DNA of 64,000 nucleotides from Allobosea sp. (GCF_017308015.1 NZ_JAFKFW010000002.1:434001-498000); one strand, 5' to 3'; numbered from the stretch's first letter, positions 43,556 to 53,326 are shown. Notes: generated by a model not told the origin, from the sequence alone. Numbers and translations: made by a program.

Positions 43556-43612
43556 GCGGATCGGGACAGAGTTTCACGCAGACCCTTTTTTACCACGGAA
43601 CGACCACTTTCA

Positions 43613-43637
43613 CCCCGGCCTTGCGCCGGGGTTTTTT
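43613..43637 (+). terminator. Intrinsic terminator after the exported repeat protein gene
   Basis: CCCCGGC, loop cttgc, GCCGGGG followed by six T is a textbook intrinsic terminator 57 bases beyond the stop codon. Confidence 0.85.
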
Positions 43638-43854
43638 CTTGGGCGGTTTTTCCTGGGCCGTTTTCACAGCATCTCGTCAATCCCGGGAGACGGCAAAGCC
43701 ATGAGCCCGGAATTCAGAGCAGCAGAATCTGACGGAGGAGAACGAAGAACGTCGACGCCGTTCCGAAGGGCGACGTCGGTTCCGGATTCCGGGCCCTTCG
43801 CTGATACGAAGCACCGGAATGACGGCGGCGTTCAGCGCGACGCGAAGAGCCCGC
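43638..43854. other. Gap with a REP-like motif
   Basis: No gene is supported here. At 43814-43827 the sequence CCGGAATGACGGCG occurs, matching a 14-base block at 53338-53351 in another intergenic gap. It is the right end of a palindromic repeat family that is widespread in alphaproteobacterial genomes. Confidence 0.5.
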
Positions 43855-44121
43855 TTAAGCGAACTTGTCGCCGAGCAGAACGATGCAGACGCCGACGACG
43901 AAGGCCAGGAAACGGGCGGGCATCCCCACCAGCGTGCCGGGCGAACGGCCCGCCGCGTAACCGACGAGCAGTTCGACGAAGCCCAGGCCGATCAGCACTA
44001 TGGCGAAGGGCGGCAGGGCGCCGTTGGGAGCCACGAGGCCGGCCTTGACGGCGTAGGCGACGACAGCACCAAGGACGGCGCCCAGCGCAACGAACAGGAG
44101 CTCGTTTCGCGACAGGCGCAT
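43855..44121 (-). CDS. Small uncharacterised membrane protein downstream of infA
   Basis: An 88-aa protein with three hydrophobic stretches (LLFVALGAVLGAVVAYAV, FAIVLIGLGFVELLVGYAA and ARFLAFVVGVCIVLLG) and short polar loops. It starts 8 bases after the infA stop and so is probably co-transcribed with it. I recognise no family. It ends with a TAA near the intergenic REP-like sequence. Confidence 0.7.
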   Translation of the reverse strand: MRLSRNELLFVALGAVLGAVVAYAVKAGLVAPNGALPPFAIVLIGLGFVELLVGYAAGRSPGTLVGMPARFLAFVVGVCIVLLGDKFA

Positions 44122-44129
44122 CGCGTTGA

Positions 44130-44399
44130 TCAGCGCCGGCGGAAGTTCTGGCGCGGCGGACCGCCCGGAGCGGGACCAGCCGTCTTCTGACGGAAATTGA
44201 TACGGCCGCGATCGAGATCGTAAGGTGACATTTCGACGATGACGCGATCGCCCGCGATCGTACGGATGCGGTTCTTCTTCATCTTGCCGGCAGCATAGGC
44301 CAGGATGATGTGCTCGTTGTCGAGCTTCACCCTGTAGTTGCCGTCGGGGAGCACCTCGACCACCGTGCCGTCGAATTCAAGCAGTTCTTCTTTCGCCAT
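44130..44399 (-). CDS. infA: Translation initiation factor IF-1 (long form)
   Basis: IF-1 (89 aa) binds the 30S A site during initiation. The S1-like OB fold is clear: [44 protein letters not shown] is conserved through most of the core (quoted in parts: [29 protein letters not shown]). The core is the usual 72 residues plus a basic C-terminal tail of about 17 residues ending QNFRRR, not found in E. coli IF-1. ATG follows AAGGA at 7 bases. Such longer IF-1 proteins occur as second copies in Methylobacterium relatives. It lies 78 bases downstream of the rhlE stop. Confidence 0.95.
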   Translation of the reverse strand: MAKEELLEFDGTVVEVLPDGNYRVKLDNEHIILAYAAGKMKKNRIRTIAGDRVIVEMSPYDLDRGRINFRQKTAGPAPGGPPRQNFRRR

Positions 44400-44477
44400 C
44401 TGTCGTCCTTCGTGAGCCCTAGGGCGCGTGGGCGAGCCATTGTTTCAGAGGCTCGCCCTGTTCTGGTCGATCGCGCG

Positions 44478-45941
44478 TCAGCGCGCGCGCCGCCGGGCGC
44501 CGTTGGTGCGTGGTTGCTGTGTTCTTTGCTGCAAGAACGCGACGCCGCCAAGCCCTTCTTTTGCGGAAGCGCCGTCTTTTCGCTGTACCGCCTGCTCAGG
44601 GCGCGGGCCGCGCTCGGGGTGACGGGGGCGCTCGTGACGCTCCTGACGCTGACTGCCGTTGGCCGGCTGGCTGCGCTGGCCGCCCTGCTCAGGCTTGCCG
44701 ACGCGTGGCTGCTGCCCCTGCGGGCGAGCTTGACCGCGCCCGCCGCCGTTCTGCTGCTGGCCGCGGCCGCCGCGCTGGTTCTGCGGCGGCTTCTTCGGCG
44801 TGCGGCCGTCCCAGTAGGGCACCGCGCCGATCGGGGTGATCGCGACCTTGGTCAGCTTCTCGATCGCAGCGAGATCGCCGCGCTCTTCCGGCGTGCAGAA
44901 GGCGATGGCGAGGCCCGACGCGCCGGCGCGCGCCGTGCGGCCGATGCGATGGACATAAGTCTCCGGCACGTTCGGCAGGTCGAAATTGACGACATGGCTG
45001 ATGCCGTCGACATCGATACCGCGCGCCGCGATGTCGGTGGCGACGAGGATGCGCAAGGAACCGTCGCGGAAGGCGCCGAGGGCGCGCTCGCGCTGGCTCT
45101 GGCTCTTGTTGCCATGAATCGCGGCCGCCTCGATGCCGGAGGTGCCGAGCTGGCGCACGACCTTGTCGGCCCCGTGCTTGGTGCGGGTGAAGACGATGGC
45201 GCGCTCGAGTTCGGGCACGTTCAGCGTCTTCGCCAGCAGTGCCGGCTTGTCGTGAGCTTCCGTGAAGATGACGCGCTGGTCGATCTTCTCGGCGGTGGTC
45301 GCGACCGGCGCCACCGCGACCTCGACCGGATCGGTGAGATAAGCGGAGGCGATATCGCGGATCGGCTTCGGCATGGTCGCCGAGAAGAGCAGCGTGTGGC
45401 GCTCCTTCGGGATCAGGGTCGCGATGCGGCGCAGCGCGTGGATGAAGCCGAGGTCGAGCATCTGGTCGGCCTCGTCGAGGACGAGGAACTCGATCTCGCG
45501 CAGCGAGACCGCGCGCTGATCGACAAGGTCGAGCAGGCGGCCGGGCGTGGCGACGAGGATGTCGACCTTTTCGCCGAGCGCACGGATCTGCTTGCCGACG
45601 GGCACGCCGCCGAAGATCACCGTCGATTTCAACGAGGTGAAGCGGGCATAGGTACGGATGCTCGCCTCGATCTGGGCCGAGAGCTCACGTGTCGGCGACA
45701 GGATGAGCGCACGCACGGCACGGGCCGGCATCTGGCGCGGCTTGGCGAGCAGGCGATGCAGCATCGGCAGCGAGAAGGCAGCGGTCTTGCCGGTGCCGGT
45801 CTGGGCGGCGCCGAGCAGGTCGCGGCCCTGAAGAATATGGGGGATCGCCTGCGCCTGGATCGGCGTCGGCGTTTCATAGCCCTCGGCCGCGAGCGCCTTG
45901 AGAAGGGGCTCGGCGAGGCCGAGATCGGTAAACTTGGTCAA
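44478..45941 (-). CDS. rhlE: DEAD-box RNA helicase RhlE
   Basis: A 487-aa DEAD-box helicase. Motifs: Q motif TPTPIQAQAIPHILQG, Walker A AQTGTGKT, motif II VLDEADQMLDLGF, SAT in LFSATMPKP, and VI as HRIGRTARAG. The C-terminal 130 residues are Gln/Arg/Gly-rich and should bind RNA. The start is uncertain: a TTG giving MTKFTDLGLAEPLLKALA matches the family N-terminus and has GGAAAG upstream. An ATG 60 codons earlier would add a tail with no family similarity. RhlE-like helicases act in RNA decay, ribosome assembly and cold adaptation. Confidence 0.93.
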   Translation of the reverse strand: MTKFTDLGLAEPLLKALAAEGYETPTPIQAQAIPHILQGRDLLGAAQTGTGKTAAFSLPMLHRLLAKPRQMPARAVRALILSPTRELSAQIEASIRTYARFTSLKSTVIFGGVPVGKQIRALGEKVDILVATPGRLLDLVDQRAVSLREIEFLVLDEADQMLDLGFIHALRRIATLIPKERHTLLFSATMPKPIRDIASAYLTDPVEVAVAPVATTAEKIDQRVIFTEAHDKPALLAKTLNVPELERAIVFTRTKHGADKVVRQLGTSGIEAAAIHGNKSQSQRERALGAFRDGSLRILVATDIAARGIDVDGISHVVNFDLPNVPETYVHRIGRTARAGASGLAIAFCTPEERGDLAAIEKLTKVAITPIGAVPYWDGRTPKKPPQNQRGGRGQQQNGGGRGQARPQGQQPRVGKPEQGGQRSQPANGSQRQERHERPRHPERGPRPEQAVQRKDGASAKEGLGGVAFLQQRTQQPRTNGARRRAR

Positions 45942-46222
45942 GAAGGATCTTTCCGGACGCCGCGATGCGAGGGGCGCATGTGGGTTTCGGCTGCGCCGCA
46001 GGCCCGCATCCGGCCTGTACTTGTCTTTAGTCGGACCTGCCGGCGAACCGCTAGCCACAGCGCCGGCAGGCTTGTCGTGGACCGGGGCCGCTACAGCGTC
46101 GGACCGAAAAGCGGAATCCACTCTTCGGAAAATTCCGATGCGGCAACAAAGAGATGAATCACCATTACCGCGTCCTATCGGACGCTTGATGATCCAGGCA
46201 CTCCCGGTCGATCAGGATCAGC
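45942..46222. other. 281-base leader/gap between cspA and rhlE with a hairpin
   Basis: The gap separates the cspA stop from the proposed rhlE start on the minus strand. It contains GCGTCC-tatc-GGACGC (46170-46185), a perfect 6-base-pair hairpin without a T-run. Long 5' leaders are common for cold-induced helicase mRNAs, so part of this may be an rhlE leader. If the longer ATG start of rhlE is used, the gap is only 101 bases. Confidence 0.4.
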
Positions 46223-46432
46223 TCAGGCGACGACGAGGTTGCCAGCCGAGGTCTTGCCGGTCTTGCGATCGGCAACGAGTTCGTAGGAGACGACCTGGCC
46301 GTCACGCAGTTCGCGCAGGCCGGCCCGCTCGACGGCGGAGATGTGGACGAACACGTCCTGGCCGCCGTTCTCAGGGGTGATGAAGCCGTAGCCCTTGGTG
46401 GCGTTGAACCACTTCACGGTGCCTTTTTCCAT
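46223..46432 (-). CDS. cspA: Cold-shock protein (CspA family)
   Basis: A 69-aa single cold-shock domain protein that binds single-stranded nucleic acid as RNA chaperone or anti-terminator. RNP1 is KGYGFITPE and RNP2 VFVHISAVE, and length is normal. The start follows AAGGATT. It is the first gene of a minus-strand series with rhlE and infA. The family includes cold-induced and constitutive members, so cold induction is an inference from neighbours. Confidence 0.96.
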   Translation of the reverse strand: MEKGTVKWFNATKGYGFITPENGGQDVFVHISAVERAGLRELRDGQVVSYELVADRKTGKTSAGNLVVA

Positions 46433-46506
46433 GGCATGGAATCCTTACGTTTCAGATCCGCGTATCGTTCGACCCAGAGCTCGACGCGCGGACGCCTTGC
46501 AGTGGT

Positions 46507-46512
46507 ATTGTA
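46507..46512 (-). promoter_or_regulatory. Possible -10 element of cspA
   Basis: On the minus strand the sequence TACAAT is a good -10 hexamer about 75 bases before the cspA ATG, giving a leader of about 65-70 bases. A convincing -35 hexamer at the right distance is not seen. Confidence 0.3.
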
Positions 46513-46655
46513 GCGATGTGTGGTGGATCTGAATCGTGCCCGCCGACCGGATTACCCGCGCGGAGGATTGGCCAGAACCCGGCCGCATCTCGTCATACAT
46601 CTGTGCGGATAGCACGAAATGCAAGAACCGTCCAGCAACCGCCTCAAGCCCGCCG

Positions 46656-47369
46656 CTATCGCACGGCCGGGCCGAGCTGCCGCAGGATTTCGCCGAGCCC
46701 GCCGAGGTCGCCGATCCTGCGATAGCGATCATGTTCCGCCGGTTCGTCGGCATGCTCCAGCACCCAGGTCAGCTCATGCGGAACATGGACGGCCCAGGAA
46801 CCGGCCTCCAGCGCCGGCAGGATGTCGGACTTCAGGGAGTTGCCGACCATCATCGCCCGCCCTGCCCCGTCACCATGGCGGGCGAAGATGCGGCCATAGG
46901 TTTCCGGCTTCTTGTCGCTGACGATCTCGACCGCATGGAAGAAATCACCAAGGCCGGATTGCGCGAGCTTGCGCTCCTGATCGAAGAGATCGCCCTTGGT
47001 GATCAGAACCAGCCGGTAGTCGCCGGAGAGCGCTGCGAGCGTCTGACGGACATGCGGCAGGGTCTCGACGGGATGGGCCGCCATTTCGCGACCGGCGGCT
47101 AGAATTTCGGCGATGACTGCAGCGGGAACCTGTCCCTTGGTGATGTCGATCGCCGTCTCGATCATCGAGAGCACGAAGCCTTTGATGCCGAAGCCGTAGA
47201 CGCCGATATTGCGCTTCTCGGCCTCGAGCAGGCGCTCGGAAATCCCGGCCGCCTCACCATGCTCGCCGAGCAGCGCGACGAAGCGTTCCTCCGTCATCCG
47301 GAAGAACTGCTCGTTCTGCCAGAGCGTGTCGTCGGCATCGAAGCCGATGATGGTCAGCTTCGATGCCAT
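46656..47369 (-). CDS. HAD-superfamily hydrolase downstream of ppdK
   Basis: A 237-aa haloacid dehalogenase-type hydrolase. Motif I is IIGFDADDTLWQNE with the nucleophile Asp and acid Asp, motif II lies in LVLITKGDL, and motif IV in MMVGNSLKSDILPALEAG. The cap domain is of the C1 type. It begins 9 bases after the ppdK stop, so the two are likely one operon. Substrate unknown. HAD proteins of this size dephosphorylate small metabolites, and a link with phosphoenolpyruvate metabolism is only suggested by position. Confidence 0.9.
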   Translation of the reverse strand: MASKLTIIGFDADDTLWQNEQFFRMTEERFVALLGEHGEAAGISERLLEAEKRNIGVYGFGIKGFVLSMIETAIDITKGQVPAAVIAEILAAGREMAAHPVETLPHVRQTLAALSGDYRLVLITKGDLFDQERKLAQSGLGDFFHAVEIVSDKKPETYGRIFARHGDGAGRAMMVGNSLKSDILPALEAGSWAVHVPHELTWVLEHADEPAEHDRYRRIGDLGGLGEILRQLGPAVR

Positions 47370-47378
47370 GACGGGTTC

Positions 47379-50063
47379 TCAGCCATCCTTCGGCTTGATC
47401 GCACCCAGAGCCGCCTGCGCGGCGGCAAGCCGGGCGATCGGCACACGGAAGGGCGAGCAGGAGACGTAGTCGAGGCCGACACTCTCGCAGAAGCCGATCG
47501 AGGCCGGGTCGCCGCCATGCTCGCCGCAGATGCCGAGCTTGATGCCGGAGCGGGTCTTGCGGCCCCGCTCGGCGGCGAGCTTGACCAGTTCGCCGACACC
47601 GTCCTGGTCGATGGTGACGAAGGGGTCGGCGTCGAGCAGGCCCTTGGCGGTGTAGGAGCCGAGGAAGGAGGAAGCGTCGTCGCGGCTGATGCCGAGCGTC
47701 GTCTGGGTCAGGTCGTTGGTGCCGAAGGAGAAGAACTCCGCACTCTCGGCGATCTCGGCGGCGCGTAGGGCTGCGCGCGGCAGTTCGATCATCGTGCCGA
47801 CCTGATAGTCGATCTTGGTGCCGCTCTCGGCGATCACGGCCGTGGCCATGGCGTCGATGCGGGCCTTGACGAGGTCGAGCTCGGGCTTGCCCATGACGAG
47901 CGGCACCATCACCTCGGGGATCACCGGCTTGCCGGTCTCCTTGGCGGCGATCACCGCCGCCTCGAAGATGGCGCGAGCCTGCATCTCGGCGATCTCGGGG
48001 AAAGCCACCGCCAGACGGCAGCCGCGGAAGCCGAGCATCGGGTTGAACTCGTGCAGTTCTGCAGCACGGTGCTTCAGTGCGTCGGGCGTGACGCCGAGCG
48101 CGGCCGCGACCTCGCCGATCTCCTTCTCACCCTGCGGCAGGAACTCGTGCAGCGGCGGGTCGAGCAGGCGGATCGTCACCGGCAGACCGCTCATGATGGT
48201 GAAGAGCTGGACGAAGTCCTGGCGCTGCACCGGCAGGAGCTTGGCAAGCGCAGCCCGCCTGCCCTTGTCGTCCTGGGAGAGGATCATCTCGCGGACGGCC
48301 TGGATGCGGCCCTCGTCGAAGAACATATGTTCGGTGCGACAGAGCCCGATGCCCTCGGCCCCGAACTCGCGTGCGGTCTTCGCATCCTCCGGCGTCTCGG
48401 CATTGGCGCGGACCTTGAGGCGGCGGACCTTGTCGGCCCAGCCCATCAGCGTTGCGAACTCGCCGGACAGCTCCGGCTTCTGCATCCTGATCTCGCCGAG
48501 GAGCACCTGGCCGTTGCCGCCGTCTATGGTCAGGAAGTCGCCGGCCTTCAGCGTGGTCGGGCCGACGGAGAGCGTGCCCCTGGCATAGTCGACGCGGATC
48601 TGACCGGCGCCGGAGACGCAGGGCTTGCCCATACCGCGCGCCACGACGGCCGCATGCGAGGTCATGCCGCCACGGGTGGTCAGGATGCCCTCGGCTGCGT
48701 GCATGCCGTGGATATCCTCAGGCGATGTCTCGACGCGGACGAGGATGACTTTCTTGCCGGCCTTCTTCGCGGCTTCCGCATCGTCGGAATTGAAGACGAT
48801 CTCGCCGGCCGCGGCGCCGGGCGAGGCCGGCAGGCCGGTGGTCAGCACGCGGCGCTCGGCCTTGGGATCGATCGTCGGATGCAGGAGCTGGTCGAGCGCG
48901 CCGGGCTCGACGCGGCCGACGGCTTCCTCCTGCGTGATCAGCCCTTCGCTGGCGAGATCGACCGCGATCCTGAGCGCGGCCTTGGCAGTGCGCTTGCCGG
49001 ACCGGGTCTGCAGCATCCAGAGCTTGCCCTCCTGGATGGTGAACTCCATGTCCTGCATGTCGCGATAGTGCTTCTCGAGGATGCCGTAGATGCGGCAGAG
49101 TTCGGCATAGGCCTCCGGCATCTCCCTTTCCATCGAGGGCTTGTCGGACCCCGCCTCGACCCGCGCGGCCTCGGTGATGTCCTGCGGCGTGCGGATGCCG
49201 GCGACGACGTCCTCGCCCTGGGCGTTGATCAGGAACTCGCCGTAGAGCGCGTTCTCGCCGGTCGAAGGGTTGCGGGTGAAAGCGACGCCGGTCGCGGAGG
49301 TGTCGCCCATATTGCCGAACACCATCGACTGGACGTTGACCGCCGTGCCCCAGCTCGCGGGGATGCTGTTCAGCTCGCGATATTTGATGGCGCGGGCATT
49401 CATCCAGGAGGAAAAGACGGCGCCGACGGCGCCCCAGAGCTGCTTCTGAGGGTCCTGCGGAAAGTCGGAGCCCAGCTCCGCCTTCACGATCTCCTTGTAC
49501 CTGCCGACCAGCGCCTTCCAATCTGCGGCCGACAAGTCGGTATCGAGATGGAGGCCCTTGCGCTCCTTGTAATCCTCCAAGGCCTCCTCGAAGAGACCGT
49601 GGTCGATATCGAGGACGACATTGGAATACATGGTGATGAAGCGGCGATAGCTGTCCCAGGCGAAGCGCTCGTCGCCCGAAGCCTTGGCCACCGCCTCGAC
49701 CGTCTCGTCGTTGAGGCCGAGATTGAGGACGGTGTCCATCATGCCCGGCATCGAGGCGCGGGCGCCGGAGCGGACCGAGACGAGAAGCGGGTTGGCGGCA
49801 TCGCCGAAGGTCTTGCCGGTGAGCTTGGCCATGCCGGCGAGCGCGGCCTTGACCTGCCCGTCGAGTTCGGCGGGGAAGCTCTTCCCGTTGTCGTAATAGG
49901 CGGTGCAGACTTCGGTGGTGATGGTGAAGCCGGGCGGAACGGGCAGACCCAGATTGCTCATCTCGGCGAGGTTCGCGCCCTTGCCGCCGAGCAGATTCTT
50001 CATTCCCGCCTCACCCTCGGCCTTGCCGTCGCCGAAGGTGTAGACCCACTTCCCACCTGCCAT
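47379..50063 (-). CDS. ppdK: Pyruvate phosphate dikinase
   Basis: PpdK (894 aa) interconverts pyruvate + ATP + Pi and phosphoenolpyruvate + AMP + PPi. The N-terminal ATP-grasp domain begins VYTFGDGKAEG with LLGGKGANLAEMSNLGLPVP. The central phosphohistidine domain has GGMTSHAAVVARGMGKPC (catalytic His), and the C-terminal PEP-binding barrel has CRTEHMFFDEGR and FGTNDLTQTTLGISRDDA plus the catalytic Cys in CGEHGGDP. Length is normal. ATG at MAGGKWVY follows AGAGG. In this group PpdK is used for gluconeogenesis from C2 and C3 substrates. It is the first gene of a pair with the HAD hydrolase. Confidence 0.96.
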   Translation of the reverse strand: MAGGKWVYTFGDGKAEGEAGMKNLLGGKGANLAEMSNLGLPVPPGFTITTEVCTAYYDNGKSFPAELDGQVKAALAGMAKLTGKTFGDAANPLLVSVRSGARASMPGMMDTVLNLGLNDETVEAVAKASGDERFAWDSYRRFITMYSNVVLDIDHGLFEEALEDYKERKGLHLDTDLSAADWKALVGRYKEIVKAELGSDFPQDPQKQLWGAVGAVFSSWMNARAIKYRELNSIPASWGTAVNVQSMVFGNMGDTSATGVAFTRNPSTGENALYGEFLINAQGEDVVAGIRTPQDITEAARVEAGSDKPSMEREMPEAYAELCRIYGILEKHYRDMQDMEFTIQEGKLWMLQTRSGKRTAKAALRIAVDLASEGLITQEEAVGRVEPGALDQLLHPTIDPKAERRVLTTGLPASPGAAAGEIVFNSDDAEAAKKAGKKVILVRVETSPEDIHGMHAAEGILTTRGGMTSHAAVVARGMGKPCVSGAGQIRVDYARGTLSVGPTTLKAGDFLTIDGGNGQVLLGEIRMQKPELSGEFATLMGWADKVRRLKVRANAETPEDAKTAREFGAEGIGLCRTEHMFFDEGRIQAVREMILSQDDKGRRAALAKLLPVQRQDFVQLFTIMSGLPVTIRLLDPPLHEFLPQGEKEIGEVAAALGVTPDALKHRAAELHEFNPMLGFRGCRLAVAFPEIAEMQARAIFEAAVIAAKETGKPVIPEVMVPLVMGKPELDLVKARIDAMATAVIAESGTKIDYQVGTMIELPRAALRAAEIAESAEFFSFGTNDLTQTTLGISRDDASSFLGSYTAKGLLDADPFVTIDQDGVGELVKLAAERGRKTRSGIKLGICGEHGGDPASIGFCESVGLDYVSCSPFRVPIARLAAAQAALGAIKPKDG

Positions 50064-50250
50064 CACATAGCCTCTTCTGTTCAACCGGACAGGGCAAACG
50101 CGATGCCGGCACGAAAGTTTCGAGCGCGTGCCGCCGATAACCATAGGTCATCGACAGCGGGGATGAGGCGCTCATGCCCAAAACGACATGAACAATCAAT
50201 GAGCGTGTGCAGCATCGGCTGATGCGGCGCAATAGCACGGCTGGGTTGCG

Positions 50251-50745
50251 TCACGCTCCCTTTCCGCGCGCGGCCCGGGGCCAGCGCAGCGGCCAGTTGA
50301 CGATGCGCTCTGCGACCTCTTCCTCCGGCACCTCATCCTCGTTGGCGAAGACGCGGCCGCGCACGGAGACACCGGCAACGACCACCGTCTCGGGATCGCC
50401 CGAAACGAGCGGATGCCACCAGGGCAGGTCCTTGCCTTCGGCAACGAGGCGATAGCCGCAGGTCGGCGGCAGCCAGGGCAGCGTGCGGACGTCCTCGGGC
50501 GTCAACGTCACGCAATCCGGTACCTTCTGCGAGCGGTTTGGGTAGTCCCGGCAGCGACAAGTGCCGGCCTCGAACAGGCGGCAGCCGACGTCAGTCGCGA
50601 AAATGCGCCCGGTATCCTCGTCCTCGAGCTTGACGAGGCAGCAGCGGCCGCAGCCATCGCAGAGCGATTCCCATTGCTCCGTCGTCATCGCCTCCAATGG
50701 CGTCGTCAGCCAGAAGGGTTGCTGTTTCGGCGGGGTTTGCGTCAT
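50251..50745 (-). CDS. YcgN-type cysteine-cluster protein (UPF0260)
   Basis: A 164-aa protein of the UPF0260/YcgN family with a conserved cysteine cluster: [16 protein letters not shown] (four Cys), [18 protein letters not shown] (Cys pairs) and [13 protein letters not shown]. The cluster resembles a metal or iron-sulfur site but no biochemical role is established for the family. MTQTPPKQQ is chosen as start. It ends 188 bases from ppdK and lies in a divergent arrangement with the PBP gene. Confidence 0.9.
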   Translation of the reverse strand: MTQTPPKQQPFWLTTPLEAMTTEQWESLCDGCGRCCLVKLEDEDTGRIFATDVGCRLFEAGTCRCRDYPNRSQKVPDCVTLTPEDVRTLPWLPPTCGYRLVAEGKDLPWWHPLVSGDPETVVVAGVSVRGRVFANEDEVPEEEVAERIVNWPLRWPRAARGKGA

Positions 50746-50966
50746 GGCAGGCTTATGCGCCCGCAGGCGGCAAGATGGAAGGCCGTGCAGGGGATGGCAC
50801 AATCGCACCAGTGCATTTCCTGCTCCAGCCGACGAAATTTACCGTCCCGCCTCTTATCCGGAAGCTGAACGTCCCTATGTGTCGATTCCCGGGCGCCGTG
50901 CTGTTGCCAAGATGACGATGGCGCGGCAGGACTGTGTCGGGGGCCATTCGGAAGCCTGGAACGGCC

Positions 50967-53189
50967 ATGGAGTTCAGGAAGGCTGGCTGGAGGACGCGGC
51001 TGAAGCGCTTCGCGCTCGCTGCCGATTCATGGCTGGACGACGGCCTGTGGGGGGCCGGGCGCCGCGCCGGCGAGATTCATGAACGTATCCGCAGCTTTGC
51101 CGACCGGCTGACCGTCACCGGCGGCAAGCGCATCGCTACCGAATTCGCCAGCGAAGGGCTGAATATCGGCATCGTCGGCGCCCTCCTCCTGCTGATGCTG
51201 GCTCTGCCCGCCTTCCGGATCGGCAATGAAGACGCGCTGAAGAATCAGGTCTTCGCCGTCACCTTCCTCGACCGCTACGGCATGCCGATCGGGCATCGCG
51301 GGGCGCGGCACGACGATTCGCTCAAGCTGGAGGAGATGCCGGACCATCTGCTCAAGGCCGTGCTCGCCACCGAGGACCGCCGCTTCTACGACCATTTCGG
51401 CATTGATCTGATCGGCACGCTCAGGGCGGTGACGGTGAATGCCCGCGCGTCCGGCGTCGTCCAGGGCGGCTCCTCGCTGACCCAGCAACTCGCCAAGAAT
51501 CTCTTCCTCAACAACGAGCGCTCGCTCGACCGCAAGATCAAGGAAGCCTTTCTCGCACTGTGGCTCGAGACGCGACTGACCAAGAACGAGATCCTCAAGC
51601 TCTATCTCGACCGCGCCTATATGGGCGGCGGCACCTTCGGCGCGGCCGCGGCAGCGGAATACTATTTCGGCAAGTCGGTGAAGGACGTCTCGCTGGCGGA
51701 GGCGGCGATGCTCGCCGGCCTGTTCAAGGCGCCGACGAAATACGCCCCCCATGTCAACCTGCCTGCCGCCCGCGCCCGCGCCAACGACGTGCTCAACGCC
51801 ATGGTCGATGCCGGCTTCATGACCGCCGGCCAGGTCGACAGCGCCAAGCGCAACCCGGCGACACCGGTCGACCGCAAGCGCGATTCCAGTCCCGATTACT
51901 ATCTCGACTGGGCCTTCGACGCGGTGAAGGAGCTGGCGAACGAAGGCAAGCTGGGCGCCGATCGGGTGCTTACCGTAAAGACGCCGCATGATTCGGCGAT
52001 CCAGCAACGCGCCGACGAGGCGATCGAGACGATCCTGCGTCAGCATGGCCCGGCCTATCGCGTGAAGCAGGCGGCAACCGTGGTGATGGACCCGGACGGC
52101 GCCGTGCGCGCCATCGTCGGCGGACGCGACTATGGCGCGAGCCAGTTCAACCGGGCCACCGCAGGCCTGCGCCAGCCGGGCTCCTCGTTCAAGCCGTTCG
52201 TCTATGCCGCCGCGCTCTCGGCCGGGCTCTACAAGCCGAATACGATCGTCACCGACCGGCCGGTCTGCATCGGCAACTGGTGCCCGAACAATTACGGTCG
52301 CTCCTATGCCGGCTCGATGCCGCTGACGGTCGCGCTGGCGAAGTCGATCAACACGATCCCCGTCCAGATGTCGATCGCCATGGGCCGGGCGACCGGCGAG
52401 ACGCATGAGGCGCGGGCGGCTGCGATCGGCCGCAAGAAGATTGTGGAGACCGCCCATGCCATGGGTCTGACGACACCGCTGACCGACACCGTCTCGCTGC
52501 CGATCGGGGCGGGCGAGGTCACGGTGATCGACATGGCGGCGGGCTATTCCGTGCTCGCCAATGGCGGGCGCCGGGCCAAGCCCTATGCCGCGATCGAGAT
52601 AGCCAACTCGCAGGGCGAGGTGATCTATCGCCATGACCGCGACGAGCCGGAGCCGAAGCAGGTCTTGAGCCCGCAGGTAGCGCAGGACATGAATTTCATG
52701 CTCTCGAAGGTGCCGACCGAAGGCACGGCCCGGCGCGCCGCGCTCGACGGCGTCGTCACCGCCGGCAAGACCGGGACCACCAACGGCTACAAGGACGCCT
52801 GGTATGTCGGCTATTCCGGCAATCTCGTCGGCGCAGTCTGGTTCGGCAACGACAACTCCGCCGAGACCGCGAACATGACCGGCGGCTCGCTCCCCGCGAT
52901 GACGTGGAAGGAGATCATGCAATTCGCTCATCAAGGGCTCGAATTGAAGCCCATTCCCGGAGTTCCGACGGCCGATCCGAAGGGCGCGGCGATTGCCAAG
53001 GCGGGCAGCGCCGCGACACCTGCCAGCGCAGCGTCCGGCCCCGGAGCCGGCCATATGCCGCGCCAGTCCTTCGAGGTGCTCTCCGCCGTCAGCTCGCTGT
53101 TCAAGTCCGTCGAGCCACGGCGTATCGCGAGCCGCCCCGTGCAGGTCGGAATCCGCGAGATCTCGGGCGGCGAGCCCCGGTTGCGCTGA
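50967..53189 (+). CDS. Class A penicillin-binding protein (PBP1A family)
   Basis: A 740-aa bifunctional peptidoglycan synthase. One membrane anchor (GIVGALLLLMLALPAF, near residues 65-85) is followed by the glycosyltransferase domain with ATEDRRFYDHFGIDLIG (catalytic Glu) and QGGSSLTQQLAKNLFL. The transpeptidase domain has SxxK as GSSFKPFVYAAAL, SxN as KSINTIP and KTGTT near the end. A Pro/Ala-rich tail of about 70 residues follows. The GTG eleven codons earlier could be used instead. The enzyme polymerises and cross-links glycan strands at the outer face of the inner membrane. Confidence 0.93.
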   Translation: MEFRKAGWRTRLKRFALAADSWLDDGLWGAGRRAGEIHERIRSFADRLTVTGGKRIATEFASEGLNIGIVGALLLLMLALPAFRIGNEDALKNQVFAVTFLDRYGMPIGHRGARHDDSLKLEEMPDHLLKAVLATEDRRFYDHFGIDLIGTLRAVTVNARASGVVQGGSSLTQQLAKNLFLNNERSLDRKIKEAFLALWLETRLTKNEILKLYLDRAYMGGGTFGAAAAAEYYFGKSVKDVSLAEAAMLAGLFKAPTKYAPHVNLPAARARANDVLNAMVDAGFMTAGQVDSAKRNPATPVDRKRDSSPDYYLDWAFDAVKELANEGKLGADRVLTVKTPHDSAIQQRADEAIETILRQHGPAYRVKQAATVVMDPDGAVRAIVGGRDYGASQFNRATAGLRQPGSSFKPFVYAAALSAGLYKPNTIVTDRPVCIGNWCPNNYGRSYAGSMPLTVALAKSINTIPVQMSIAMGRATGETHEARAAAIGRKKIVETAHAMGLTTPLTDTVSLPIGAGEVTVIDMAAGYSVLANGGRRAKPYAAIEIANSQGEVIYRHDRDEPEPKQVLSPQVAQDMNFMLSKVPTEGTARRAALDGVVTAGKTGTTNGYKDAWYVGYSGNLVGAVWFGNDNSAETANMTGGSLPAMTWKEIMQFAHQGLELKPIPGVPTADPKGAAIAKAGSAATPASAASGPGAGHMPRQSFEVLSAVSSLFKSVEPRRIASRPVQVGIREISGGEPRLR

Positions 53190-53326
53190 GGCGAAGGCGG
53201 TTGACGATGGCCGGCGCTGCGGCTCAACTCTTTCTTGTCATGGAAGCGCGAGTGCACCCGGACGCAGTGCAGCGAAGATCGGGGGTCCACGCCTGAACCT
53301 TGACCGGAAGCGCTCCGGAATGGCCC

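Noticed and set aside
48051-50222. 723-codon open frame antisense to ppdK
   Set aside because: The ppdK protein in the other strand is complete with all motifs. The antisense translation is repetitive in Asp/Arg/Gly and matches no family.
51027-53054. 675-codon open frame antisense to the class A PBP
   Set aside because: Same cause: stop-free antisense strand in GC-rich DNA. No ribosome-binding site or domain.
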